DNA from: Collinsella aerofaciens
GTDB lineage: Bacteria; Actinomycetota; Coriobacteriia; Coriobacteriales; Coriobacteriaceae
Direction: 5' to 3'
Assembly (NCBI RefSeq): GCF_009876115.1
Contig: NZ_WWSY01000009.1
Span: 25,662-89,661, forward strand
Length of the DNA stretch: 64,000 nt
The notes under the pieces were generated by a model, which did not search any database, had not been told where the DNA came from, and saw only the letters and a list, made by a program, of their open reading frames with translations. Positions 16,822-24,381 of this stretch are shown here, piece after piece. Position 1 is the first letter of the stretch. The number at the start of each line of letters is the position of its first letter. A program made the position numbers and the translations under genes.

Positions 16822-16897
16822 TGGCACGCCAGGAAGGACTCGAACCCTCAACACTCGGTTTTGGAGACCGATGCTCTACCAATTGAACTACTGGCGT
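16822..16897 (-). tRNA. tRNA-Trp (CCA)
   Basis: Cloverleaf with ACGCCAG acceptor arm, GGTTCGAGTCC T-arm and a CCA anticodon in CTCCAAA; the 3' CCA is encoded. It lies between rpmG and secE, the conserved place in many bacteria. Confidence 0.95.
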
Positions 16898-16910
16898 ATG
16901 TGACTAGAGA

Positions 16911-17060
16911 CTAGCGAGTCTCTTTGTGCAGCGTGTGGTGACGGCACCAGGGGCAATACTTCTTGATCTCCATACGATCAGGCATGGTCGACTTGTTCTT
17001 GGTGGTCGTATAGTTGCGGCGCTTGCACTCAGTGCACGCAAGAGTAACTAGAGTACGCAT
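16911..17060 (-). CDS. rpmG: 50S ribosomal protein L33
   Basis: This is a 49-residue L33 too short for routine ORF finding. It reads [20 protein letters not shown] at the start and has zinc-ribbon cysteines at 9, 12, 36 and 39 (CTEC and CPWC), so it is the zinc-binding form. It opens the rpmG-tRNA(Trp)-secE-nusG-rplK-rplA unit, directly behind the promoter at 17106-17135. Confidence 0.95.
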   Translation of the reverse strand: MRTLVTLACTECKRRNYTTTKNKSTMPDRMEIKKYCPWCRHHTLHKETR

Positions 17061-17105
17061 GTATCCTGAACCTTTCATTTCCGCCCCGTACGGGCACGAG
17101 TTATT

Positions 17106-17135
17106 ACTTTATCAGCTCCACGTAAGTGCTGTCAA
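17106..17135 (-). promoter_or_regulatory. sigma-70 promoter of the rpmG-secE-nusG unit
   Basis: On the minus strand: -35 TTGACA (17135-17130), 18-base spacer, -10 TAAAGT (17111-17106). GAGGTTTTCAT precedes the -35, as it does in the tRNA-tuf promoter at 18937-18966. Confidence 0.75.
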
Positions 17136-17276
17136 TGAAAACCTCGAGTCAATTGGTTCTCGGTGGATCCATTCATATTTGGAACACATCAATGAAGCCA
17201 TCGAGAGCTAATCGACGGTGCATCCAGGACCATTATCGATCCTCTCGACACCAGCAACGGCTCAACATCCATTGCA

Positions 17277-17313
17277 GAAAAGAACCCGGCACCCATATAA
17301 GTGCCGGGTTCTC
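17277..17313 (-). terminator. intrinsic terminator of tuf
   Basis: Perfect 12-bp stem (agaacccggcac / gtgccgggttct), 8-base loop, then TTTTC on the minus strand. The rest of 17136-17276 holds nothing recognised. Confidence 0.9.
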
Positions 17314-17339
17314 TAAGTCAGCTATATCAAAGAGCTAAT

Positions 17340-18530
17340 TTACTCAATGATCGTGGAGACGATGCCCGAACCGACGGTGTGGCCACCCTCGCGGATAGCG
17401 AAGCGCAGGCCCTCCTCCATGGCGATCGGGTGGATGAGGTCGCCCTCGATGGTGATGTGGTCACCAGGCATAGCCATCTCGGTGCCCTCGGGGAGCTTGA
17501 CCGTACCGGTAACGTCGGTGGTACGGAAGTAGAACTGAGGACGATAACCATCGAAGAACGGGGTGTGACGGCCGCCCTCCTCCTTGGTCAGAACGTAGAT
17601 CTCACCGGTGAACTTGGTGTGCGGGGTAACCGAACCGGGCTTGCAGAGAACCTGGCCGCGCTCGATGTCCTCGCGCTTGATGCCGCGGAGCAGCAGACCG
17701 ACGTTGTCGCCAGCCTCGCAGAAGTCCATGGACTTACGGAACATCTCGATACCGGTAACGACGGTGTTCTGGGTATCCTTGATGCCGACAATCTCGACGG
17801 GCTCGTTGAGCTTGAGCTCACCGCGCTCGACACGGCCGGTAGCAACGGTACCACGGCCGGAGATGGTCATAACGTCCTCAACGGCCATCAGGAACGGGAG
17901 GTCGTTGTTACGAGCAGGCGTCGGGATGTACTCGTCGACAGCGTTCATGAGCTCGCGAATGGCGTCCATCCACTTGGCGTCGCCCTCGAGAGCGCCCAGA
18001 GCGGAACCACGGATGACGGGGATGTCGTCGCCGGGGAAATCGTACTCGGAGAGGAGCTCGCGGGTCTCCATCTCGACGAGGTCGATGAGCTCGTCATCGT
18101 CGACCATGTCGCACTTGTTCAGGAAGACGACGATGTAGGGAACGCCGACCTGACGGGCGAGCAGGATGTGCTCGCGGGTCTGAGCCATGGGGCCGTCGGT
18201 AGCAGCGATGACCAGGATAGCGCCGTCCATCTGAGCAGCACCGGAGATCATGTTCTTGACGTAGTCAGCGTGGCCCGGGCAGTCAACGTGAGCGTAGTGA
18301 CGGGCAGCAGTCTCGTACTCGACGTGGGAGACGGAGATCGTAATGCCGCGCTCGCGCTCCTCGGGAGCCTTGTCGATGTTCTCGAACGCAGTGAAGTCAG
18401 CCTTGCAGCCCTCGGTCTCGGAGAGAACCTTGGTGATGGCAGCGGTCAGCGTGGTCTTGCCGTGGTCGACGTGACCAATGGTGCCGATGTTAACATGCGG
18501 CTTAGTGCGCTCAAACTTCTCTTTGGCCAT
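17340..18530 (-). CDS. tuf: elongation factor Tu
   Basis: This 396-residue GTPase delivers aminoacyl-tRNA to the ribosome. G1 is GHVDHGKTT (19-27), G3 DCPGHADY, G4 NKCDMVDD and G5 [13 protein letters not shown] 18530 has AGGAGG 8 bases upstream. It is the last gene after tRNA-Tyr, tRNA-Thr and tRNA-Met in the same direction, a layout like the thrU-tyrU-glyT-thrT-tufB operon of E. coli. No fusA or rpsL is adjacent. Confidence 0.98.
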   Translation of the reverse strand: MAKEKFERTKPHVNIGTIGHVDHGKTTLTAAITKVLSETEGCKADFTAFENIDKAPEERERGITISVSHVEYETAARHYAHVDCPGHADYVKNMISGAAQMDGAILVIAATDGPMAQTREHILLARQVGVPYIVVFLNKCDMVDDDELIDLVEMETRELLSEYDFPGDDIPVIRGSALGALEGDAKWMDAIRELMNAVDEYIPTPARNNDLPFLMAVEDVMTISGRGTVATGRVERGELKLNEPVEIVGIKDTQNTVVTGIEMFRKSMDFCEAGDNVGLLLRGIKREDIERGQVLCKPGSVTPHTKFTGEIYVLTKEEGGRHTPFFDGYRPQFYFRTTDVTGTVKLPEGTEMAMPGDHITIEGDLIHPIAMEEGLRFAIREGGHTVGSGIVSTIIE

Positions 18531-18629
18531 AAAGCCCTCCTCTAAACAGGTCGTCCCCGGACGGGACTTTGCCTTTATACCATAGTGGCCTCTCAACATA
18601 CTATTGAGAAGCCACCGTGTTACCTATGG

Positions 18630-18703
18630 TAGCGGTGACTGGATTCGAACCAGTGACGCCACGGGTATGAACCGTGTGCTCTAACCAACTGAGCTACACC
18701 GCC
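18630..18703 (-). tRNA. tRNA-Met (CAT), elongator
   Basis: GGCGGTG acceptor strand, GGTTCGAATCC T-arm, anticodon CAT in TTCATAC. It has no C1:A72-type initiator end. The spacer to tuf contains a GTGGCTTCTCAA/TTGAGAGGCCAC hairpin, probably for processing. Confidence 0.9.
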
Positions 18704-18706
18704 GGA

Positions 18707-18782
18707 TGGAGCCTGCAACCAGACTTGAACTGGTGACCTCTTCGTTACCAACGAAGTGCTCTACCGACTGAGCTATACAGGC
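18707..18782 (-). tRNA. tRNA-Thr (GGT)
   Basis: GCCTGTA acceptor strand, anticodon GGT in TTGGTAA, encoded CCA end. It is separated by 3 bases from tRNA-Met. Confidence 0.95.
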
Positions 18783-18792
18783 ACTTGACGGG

Positions 18793-18874
18793 TGGGAGCT
18801 ATAGGATTCGAACCTATGTAGGCAGAGCCAACGGGTTTACAGCCCGTCCCCATTAACCACTCGGGCAAACTCCC
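18793..18874 (-). tRNA. tRNA-Tyr (GTA)
   Basis: A class II tRNA with a long variable arm; GGGAGTT acceptor strand, anticodon GTA in CTGTAAA. It is first of the tRNA-tuf unit. Confidence 0.93.
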
Positions 18875-18936
18875 AATCGTTCAAGTATCCGCAGGTTCTT
18901 TGGTCTTTTGGACCGCCGCCCCCGCGAACGAAAAAG

Positions 18937-18966
18937 ATAATACGATGCAACCTTGGGGGCTGTCAA
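18937..18966 (-). promoter_or_regulatory. sigma-70 promoter of the tRNA-tuf unit
   Basis: On the minus strand: -35 TTGACA (18966-18961), 18-base spacer, -10 TATTAT (18942-18937), about 60 bases before tRNA-Tyr. It is preceded by GAGGTTTTCG, shared with the rpmG promoter. Confidence 0.85.
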
Positions 18967-19181
18967 CGAAAACCTCTAGATACACGGTTCCGGGCGTATC
19001 TATATAGCCGTGACCTGCGGTTTTGTTGAGTTTGGATGTGAAGGACAGTGGTTTTGGATACAGAGGTGACATTTCCCAAGGTAACACTTTGGCGTAGTGG
19101 AGTACACCTTCAGGATCGAACTTCGATAACAGCCTATTTGCACCTATATATAGGTCGAGATCGGGCTTCCGTGGCAGATTC

Positions 19182-19295
19182 GAGCGTGGATTATCTTCCG
19201 TTTGAAATCGAGCGTGGATAATCTCCCACTTTTGGCGTGTCCCCAAGGCCAAAGTGGCAGATTTTCCACGCTCGTTCGTCCGATAATCCACGCTC
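19182..19295. repeat. nested palindrome with GAGCGTGGAT arms
   Basis: Outer perfect 14-bp arms (gagcgtggattatc at 19182, gataatccacgctc at 19282) enclose an inner imperfect hairpin of about 25 bp (19210-19273), whose own arms begin gagcgtggataatc and end gattttccacgctc around GGCGTGTCCCCAAGG. It looks like one palindromic element nested within another copy. Confidence 0.8.
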
Positions 19296-19328
19296 AGGGG
19301 GGGGCAGCCGAGCTCGACACGGCTTTTG

Positions 19329-19384
19329 TCTCGATCTGTAACATATAGAGAACATTTTCTCCCCTATCTGTTACAGGTCGAGAT
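19329..19384. repeat. TCTCRATCTGTAACA palindrome, copy C
   Basis: Arms tctcgatctgtaaca and tgttacaggtcgaga around AGAGAACATTTTC-type core. Confidence 0.85.
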
Positions 19385-19407
19385 ATTACGCAGAGACCTC
19401 CGCTTAC

Positions 19408-19464
19408 GTCTCATTCTGTAACAGTAAGAACGGTTTTCAGCTTCTTCGTGTTACAGATCGAGAT
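19408..19464. repeat. TCTCRATCTGTAACA palindrome, copy D
   Basis: Arms gtctcattctgtaaca and gtgttacagatcgagat around GTAAGAACGGTTTTCAG. Confidence 0.8.
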
Positions 19465-19487
19465 GTTGTCGGCCGTCCCTTGGCAAT

Positions 19488-19544
19488 GTCTCGATCTGTA
19501 ACTATAAGGAGGGTTTTCAGCCCGCCCGTGTTATAGATCGAGAC
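19488..19544. repeat. TCTCRATCTGTAACA palindrome, copy E
   Basis: Arms gtctcgatctgtaac and gttatagatcgagac around AAGGAGGGTTTTCAG. Copies C, D and E follow one another at a spacing of about 80 bases. Confidence 0.8.
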
Positions 19545-19637
19545 AAACCTGAAGCTTGGTGGGAGTCAAACCCGCTGACATGTCAACATAAATAGAAACG
19601 GGCCTGTCCCACAAGGGAACAGAGCCCGAAACTCTCA

Positions 19638-19712
19638 TGGAGCCAGTGACAGGAATCGAACCTGCAACCCACTGATTACAAATCAGTTGCGCTACCGTTG
19701 CGCCACACTGGC
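19638..19712 (-). tRNA. tRNA-Thr (TGT)
   Basis: GCCAGTG acceptor strand, GGTTCGATTCC T-arm, anticodon TGT in TTGTAAT, encoded CCA end. Confidence 0.93.
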
Positions 19713-19800
19713 ACACTTGGCGCTTTCGCGCGAAGCCTGTTAAGAATAAAGGAATTGCAGACGAGGCGCAACAGACCCTTTGACCGACCATATCTCAAAA

Positions 19801-19861
19801 CTATTCGCCAGAACGAATAGTTTCGTCTGTTCGCCAAAACAAAAAACTATTCGTTTTGGCG
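19801..19861. repeat. inverted motif cluster CGCCARAACGAATAGTTT
   Basis: One palindrome ACTATTCG/CGAATAGT (19801-19822 area) is followed by TCGCCAAAAC...GTTTTGGCGA. The word CGCCARAACGAATAGTTT occurs once on each strand. It lies between tRNA-Thr and the end of the NYN gene. It is operator-like or a transposon end remnant. The rest of 19713-19936 shows nothing else. Confidence 0.5.
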
Positions 19862-19936
19862 ATGGCAAGTCCACAATCCAATAACTACAAGCCAGTGAAT
19901 TGACCAGCCGAGTAGCTGGTCTCTACAGATACTCCC

Positions 19937-20614
19937 CTACCGGCCACGAAGGGCCTTGAGCTTGGCCAGGGCATCGGGGCTCAGGCGACTGCCCAGAGTC
20001 ATCTTGATCTGCGGAGCTTCCTCTGCCTCGTGAACGTCGTTATCGATCTGTTTGATCTCGTCCACCAGCATACGGCTCGAGATGCGCGTGACGCCCTTGC
20101 CCATGACGACGGCCTGGATCGTGCCGTCGCTCGACACCACGGAGCACGCGCGGCCTTCCTCGCGCGCCTCGATGCAGAGCTTCTGCACCACGGTATCGGC
20201 GGAGACGCCCGTCGGCGAAAACTCGATACGCACGCCACGGGCCGGCAGGTTGGGGCGCTCGCTGGAGATATTGCCCGCACCGTCGAACACGATCACGGCC
20301 TCGTAGCGGCCCTGGGCAAACGCCGCCACGTCGTTAATGAGGGCGGTGCGCGCCATATCGTGGACGTCGCTGGAATACGGATCGTCGGAATGGTCGTAGA
20401 CGAGCTTTTCGTAGCGCGGCGTGCAGTGAATCACGTTGTAGCCGTCAACCACCAGTAGCTCGGGCTTATTGGAGTGCACCGTCGAGACCGGGTCGGCGAT
20501 GGCCTGCGCAAACGCATTGCCGCCCACACCGTAGGTCGCGGCCGAGACAATCGGCTTGGCCGAGCCTTCGCCAAAGCGCTTGGCCTTGGACTTGGCGCGG
20601 TTCTTCTTGGACAT
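19937..20614 (-). CDS. yacP: NYN-domain ribonuclease (YacP/Rae1 type)
   Basis: This 225-residue protein belongs to the YacP-like PIN/NYN family; in Bacillus the relative (Rae1) cuts ribosome-bound mRNA. After a basic N-terminal tail, the nuclease core begins LLVVDGYNVIH (acidic catalytic Asp) near residue 53, with VIVFDGAGN and VSSDGTIQ supplying the further acidic residues. It lies 3 bases downstream of rlmB, and cysS-rlmB-yacP is the same order as in Bacillus. The C-terminal SRLSPDALAKLKALRGR matches typical family ends. Confidence 0.85.
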   Translation of the reverse strand: MSKKNRAKSKAKRFGEGSAKPIVSAATYGVGGNAFAQAIADPVSTVHSNKPELLVVDGYNVIHCTPRYEKLVYDHSDDPYSSDVHDMARTALINDVAAFAQGRYEAVIVFDGAGNISSERPNLPARGVRIEFSPTGVSADTVVQKLCIEAREEGRACSVVSSDGTIQAVVMGKGVTRISSRMLVDEIKQIDNDVHEAEEAPQIKMTLGSRLSPDALAKLKALRGR

Positions 20615-20617
20615 GCG

Positions 20618-21532
20618 CTACTCCTCCCCCATGAGCTCGCCGGCGTTGCGGCGTAGCCACTCAAAGCACAGCGCCGTGGTCGCCTGGGCAACATTGAGGC
20701 TCTCGGTCATGCCGCGCTGGGGAAGCTTGGTCAAAAAGTCGCATTTCTCGAGCACCAGACGCGAGATGCCGTCGCCCTCGGAGCCCATGACGAGCGTCAC
20801 GCGGCCCTCGAAGGGAGCATCCCAGCAACTACCTTCGGCGTGCTCGGAGGCACCGCCCACCCAAAAGCCAGCGGCCTTAAGATCGTCGAGCGCACGGGCG
20901 ATGTTGGGCACCTGTGCGATAGGCAGATGCATGACGGCGCCGGCAGAGGTCTTGTAGCTGCCGACGGTCACACCGGCGGCGCGCTTGTTGGCAATGATGA
21001 CGCCCGCCGCGCCCACGACCTCGGCGGAGCGCACGATGGCGCCAAAGTTACCGTCGTCGGTCACGTGGTCGAGCACGACGACGAGCGCCGGTCCGTCGCC
21101 CGCGCGGTCGAGGATATCGGCAACATCGGCATAGGGGAAATTACCCACCTCGAGCGCAATGCCCTGGTGAGCGCCATGGCTCGACAGCGCATCGAGCTGC
21201 GCGCGCGGCACATACTTAATGCGGACACCCGCGGCGTTGAGGTCATCGACCAGACGAGACAAAGCAGCATCGCGCTCCCCGCCCTCGGCGATGAGCGCGC
21301 ACTTGACGGGAAAGCCGGTGCGCAGGGCCTCGGCGGCAGCACGGCGACCTTCGATAAACTCGCCCTTGGGGACCTGAATGTTGTCGCGGTTGCGATCACG
21401 CTGCGGACGGGTGGCTTGGGAGCGCTCGCGCTGCCCCCTGGGGGCAGCGGCGCGGTCATTGCGGCGAATCGGACGCGAGCCAGAAGCAGCCTGTTTGCCA
21501 CCACGAGGCGCACGCTTGCGATTGTCGGCCAT
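20618..21532 (-). CDS. rlmB: 23S rRNA (guanosine-2'-O-)-methyltransferase, SpoU family
   Basis: This 304-residue TrmH/RlmB-type enzyme methylates the 2'-hydroxyl of a guanosine in 23S rRNA. A basic, disordered N-terminal extension (1-58) precedes the L30e-like substrate-binding domain (GEFIEGRRAAAEALRTGF). The knotted SPOUT domain follows, with motif 1 (DHVTDDGNFGAIVRSAE), motif 2 (VMGSEGDGIS) and motif 3 (MTESLNVAQATTALCFE). Start 21532 has AGGAGG 8 bases upstream. The long basic tail is unusual compared with E. coli RlmB (about 243 residues) but common in high-GC Gram-positives. Confidence 0.92.
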   Translation of the reverse strand: MADNRKRAPRGGKQAASGSRPIRRNDRAAAPRGQRERSQATRPQRDRNRDNIQVPKGEFIEGRRAAAEALRTGFPVKCALIAEGGERDAALSRLVDDLNAAGVRIKYVPRAQLDALSSHGAHQGIALEVGNFPYADVADILDRAGDGPALVVVLDHVTDDGNFGAIVRSAEVVGAAGVIIANKRAAGVTVGSYKTSAGAVMHLPIAQVPNIARALDDLKAAGFWVGGASEHAEGSCWDAPFEGRVTLVMGSEGDGISRLVLEKCDFLTKLPQRGMTESLNVAQATTALCFEWLRRNAGELMGEE

Positions 21533-21574
21533 AAAGCGACCTCCTAAATACAACTATCAAACGAAACAAATAGA

Positions 21575-21676
21575 CCGACCGCCCGAGGTGCGGCAGATTG
21601 CCTTGAAAGAGGAGGGCATAGACCTTGAGGTCTGCCCGACGATTGAAAGACAAGGTGCCGTGGCTCGGGCGGTCGG
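21575..21676. repeat. long hairpin with tandem GA internal loops, copy 1
   Basis: Perfect 13-bp outer arms (ccgaccgcccgag / ctcgggcggtcgg). Reading the plus strand inwards, short helices CGGCA:TGCCG, TTG:CAA, CTT:AAG, AA:TT and G:C are separated by GA/GG, C/A and three GA/GA internal loops, then a terminal stem GGGCATAGACC/GGTCTGCCC with a TTGA loop. It lies between cysS and rlmB. The same architecture with different helix sequences is found at 40860-40958. Confidence 0.75.
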
Positions 21677-21698
21677 GTGCTTGGGAAACCCGCAGGGA

Positions 21699-23165
21699 TT
21701 AGAGAGTCTTAATACGGGTGCCGGCGGCAGTATCCTCGATCGTCAGGCCCAGGTCCTTGAGCTGGTCGCGGATGGCGTCGGCCAGATCCCAGTTCTTGGC
21801 GGCGCGGGCCTCGGCGCGGGCCTCGAGAATCTTGGCAGCGGCCTCGTCCACATCGTCGCCCGTGTAGGCGACCAGGCCGGCGGCAACGCCTAGCAGACCC
21901 AGCGGCAGCTCGACCTTGGGCTCGGGGAGCTCAACGCCAAACGTATCGAGCAGCTCGACCAGCGTATCGGCGGCGGCAAGCGCGGCGGCCTTGTCGGCAG
22001 CGTCGCCCGTCTGCTCCAGGTACTGGTTGCACTCGGTCACAAAGCCAAAGACGGCACCCATGGCACCAGCGGTGTTAAAGTCGTCGTCCATGCACTCCTT
22101 AAAGGTGGCACGGGTCTCGGCGGCCTTGGCGGCAAACGCCTCGGATGCTGCCTCATCGGCATCGGCCGTCGCATGGTTCGCAGCCCAGCGCAGGTTCTCG
22201 ACCGTACCGGCGATACGCGTGAGCGAGTTCTCGGCACCCTCCAGGCGCTCCCAAGAAAAATCGAGCGGCGAGCGATAGCTCGTCTGCAGCATCAGCAGGC
22301 GCAGGGCAGCAGCGGAGTGCTGCTCGAGGACCTCGGCCAGCGTAAAGAAGTTGCCGAGCGACTTGGACATCTTTTCACCATCGACCAGCAGCATGCCCGT
22401 GTGCATCCAGGTGTTGGAGAAGCCCTGGTGCCAGGCGCAGGTGGCCTGAGCGCACTCGTTCTCGTGATGCGGGAAGGCAAGGTCGGAGCCGCCGCCGTGG
22501 ATGTCGATCGGAGTGCCCAGGTAGCGATGCACCATGGCGGCGCACTCGGTGTGCCAACCGGGACGGCCCTTGCCCCAGGGGCTCGGCCAGCTGGGCTCGC
22601 CGGGCTTGGCGGCCTTCCACAGGGCAAAGTCGAGCGGGTCGTTCTTGTCCTCGTTCTCCTCGATGCGCGCGCCAACCATAAGGTCGTCGATGTTGCGGCC
22701 CGAGACCTGACCATAGTTGGGATCGCTGCGCACGGCAAAGTACACATCGCCGTTATCGGCTGCGTAAGCGTGGCCCTGCTCGATAAGCGTCTTGATCATG
22801 GCGATCATGGGGCCGATCTCCTTGGTGGCGCGGGGGCGCACATCGGGATCGAGCACGTTGGCGGCGCGCATGACGCCGATAAACTTGTCGGAGAACTCCG
22901 TCGCGACCTCGGCGGCCGTTCGGCCCTGCTCGTTGGCGCGCTTGATGATCTTGTCATCGACATCGGTGAGGTTCTGGGCGAACGTGACCTCGTAGCCGCT
23001 CGCGATGAGCCAGCGACGAATCACGTCAAAGCTGATGAACGTGCGGGCATTGCCGATGTGGATGTTGTCGTAGACCGTGGGGCCGCACACGTACATGCGG
23101 ACCTTGCCGGACTCGATGGGCTGGAACTCTTCCTTTTTATGGGTAGCGCTGTTGTAGATACGCAT
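21699..23165 (-). CDS. cysS: cysteinyl-tRNA synthetase
   Basis: This 488-residue class I synthetase charges tRNA(Cys). The HIGH-type motif is HIGN (TVYDNIHIGNARTFI) and KMSKS is present (KMSKSLGNFFTL). Zinc ligands are in place (C28-type Cys in YVCGPT, WHTECAAM, HHENECAQ). An insert-rich C-terminal DALR-like domain is normal for the family. The gene follows ispF by 3 bases, and the ATG has GGAG upstream. Confidence 0.96.
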   Translation of the reverse strand: MRIYNSATHKKEEFQPIESGKVRMYVCGPTVYDNIHIGNARTFISFDVIRRWLIASGYEVTFAQNLTDVDDKIIKRANEQGRTAAEVATEFSDKFIGVMRAANVLDPDVRPRATKEIGPMIAMIKTLIEQGHAYAADNGDVYFAVRSDPNYGQVSGRNIDDLMVGARIEENEDKNDPLDFALWKAAKPGEPSWPSPWGKGRPGWHTECAAMVHRYLGTPIDIHGGGSDLAFPHHENECAQATCAWHQGFSNTWMHTGMLLVDGEKMSKSLGNFFTLAEVLEQHSAAALRLLMLQTSYRSPLDFSWERLEGAENSLTRIAGTVENLRWAANHATADADEAASEAFAAKAAETRATFKECMDDDFNTAGAMGAVFGFVTECNQYLEQTGDAADKAAALAAADTLVELLDTFGVELPEPKVELPLGLLGVAAGLVAYTGDDVDEAAAKILEARAEARAAKNWDLADAIRDQLKDLGLTIEDTAAGTRIKTL

Positions 23166-23168
23166 TCG

Positions 23169-23663
23169 TTACTCCTTAACGGTTTTCTGTAGCAGGCAGA
23201 CGGCCCAGGCACCGATTCCCTCGCCCTGGCCTTCCCAACCGAGCTTTTCGGTCGTAGTGGCGGCGACGCCCACGTTTTCGACGTCGACGCCCAGGGCATG
23301 GGCAAGGTTGGCGCGCATGGCATCGCGGTGCGGGGTGATCTTGGGTTGCTGACAGGCAATGGTGCAATCGGCATCGACAAACTCAAAGCCAAGCTCGCGC
23401 GCATAGTCCATCACGCGAGCGAGCAGCACCATCGAATCGGCACCCTCGTAGGCGGGATCGGTGTCGGGGAATAGCTTGCCGATGTCTCCCCCGCGGCAGG
23501 CGCCCAGAATGGCGTCGGCCAAGGCGTGCGCGAGCACATCGGCATCCGAGTGGCCCAGCAGGCCGCGCTCGTAGGGGATGTCGACCCCGCCGATGATACA
23601 TCGACGCCCCTCCACCAAACGGTGGACGTCGTAGCCGTGGCCAATGCGCAGGTTACTGAACAT
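23169..23663 (-). CDS. ispF: 2-C-methyl-D-erythritol 2,4-cyclodiphosphate synthase
   Basis: This 164-residue trimeric enzyme of the MEP isoprenoid pathway converts CDP-ME 2-phosphate into MEcPP and CMP. Zinc ligands are seen in GHGYDVHRL, and SDADVLAHALADAILGA carries the conserved SDADV motif. The C-terminal TTTEKLGWEGQGEGI is typical. It overlaps ispD by 11 bases, so the two are co-translated. Confidence 0.95.
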   Translation of the reverse strand: MFSNLRIGHGYDVHRLVEGRRCIIGGVDIPYERGLLGHSDADVLAHALADAILGACRGGDIGKLFPDTDPAYEGADSMVLLARVMDYARELGFEFVDADCTIACQQPKITPHRDAMRANLAHALGVDVENVGVAATTTEKLGWEGQGEGIGAWAVCLLQKTVKE

Positions 23664-24381
23664 GGGGAAGGTCCTCTCCCTCGGCCATGCGACCGAGCAG
23701 AATCGCGGTTACGGGACGCAGGTCCTCGGGCACCGTCACCTTAAGGTTATCGCGCGGACTCTGGACACAGCGGACGCGCCCGCCCATGCGCTCGACCAGC
23801 GATGAATCGTCGGTACCGATAAAGCCCTCGGCGATAGCAGCGGCGTGAGCGCGCTTCATGGCGTCGACGCTAAAGATCTGCGGCGTCTGCGCGGCCCAGT
23901 ACAGCTCGCGCGGCGGCGTCTCGACGATGTTGTCGCCATCGACGATTTTGAGTGTGTCGATGGCAGGCTGGCCGCACACGACACCGTCGAGGGCACGGTC
24001 GCTCACGAGCACGTCGATAGCGTGGTCGATAGCCTCGGTCGTAATGAGCGGACGGGCGCCATCGTGGATGGCGACATATTCGAAACCCGCCGGCACCGCG
24101 TGCACGCCGGCGCGGGTGGAATCCTGGCGGGTCTCGCCGGCATCGGCAAAGCTGATGGGCGTGCTATACGAATACGGGCTGATGGCCAGGCGGCGCATCT
24201 CGGCACGACGCTCGGCAGGGCAAACCACGACGATGTGGCCGACCTTATTGCTACGGTCAAATGCGCGGATGGACCAGCTCATAAGTGGACGGCCCGCTAC
24301 ATTGACGAGCTGCTTACCACCGGGGTTACCAAAGCGCTGGCCGCTGCCACCGGCAACGACCACGGCGCATACGGGCGCCAT
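23653..24381 (-). CDS. ispD: 2-C-methyl-D-erythritol 4-phosphate cytidylyltransferase
   Basis: This 242-residue nucleotidyltransferase makes CDP-methylerythritol from MEP and CTP. The CTP-binding loop is AGGSGQRFGNPGGKQ, slightly expanded relative to the usual AAGxGxRxGxxxPKQ. Later motifs are IHDGARPL, AAQTPQIF and GTDDSSLVE. Its start overlaps the disA stop by one base. Together with ispF here and ispE at 44137, three MEP steps are encoded in this window. Confidence 0.95.
   Translation of the reverse strand: MAPVCAVVVAGGSGQRFGNPGGKQLVNVAGRPLMSWSIRAFDRSNKVGHIVVVCPAERRAEMRRLAISPYSYSTPISFADAGETRQDSTRAGVHAVPAGFEYVAIHDGARPLITTEAIDHAIDVLVSDRALDGVVCGQPAIDTLKIVDGDNIVETPPRELYWAAQTPQIFSVDAMKRAHAAAIAEGFIGTDDSSLVERMGGRVRCVQSPRDNLKVTVPEDLRPVTAILLGRMAEGEDLPHVQ

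Noticed and set aside
18531-18629. Separate tuf promoter (TTGAGA with TATAAA) between tRNA-Met and tuf
   Set aside because: The boxes are only 11 bases apart and lie in a hairpin, so tRNA processing is more likely.
18881-19291. A 136-codon open frame on the minus strand between the palindromes and tRNA-Tyr
   Set aside because: Its start lies inside the nested palindrome and its end overlaps the perfect tRNA-tuf promoter. No ribosome site or recognisable family. Probably non-coding.
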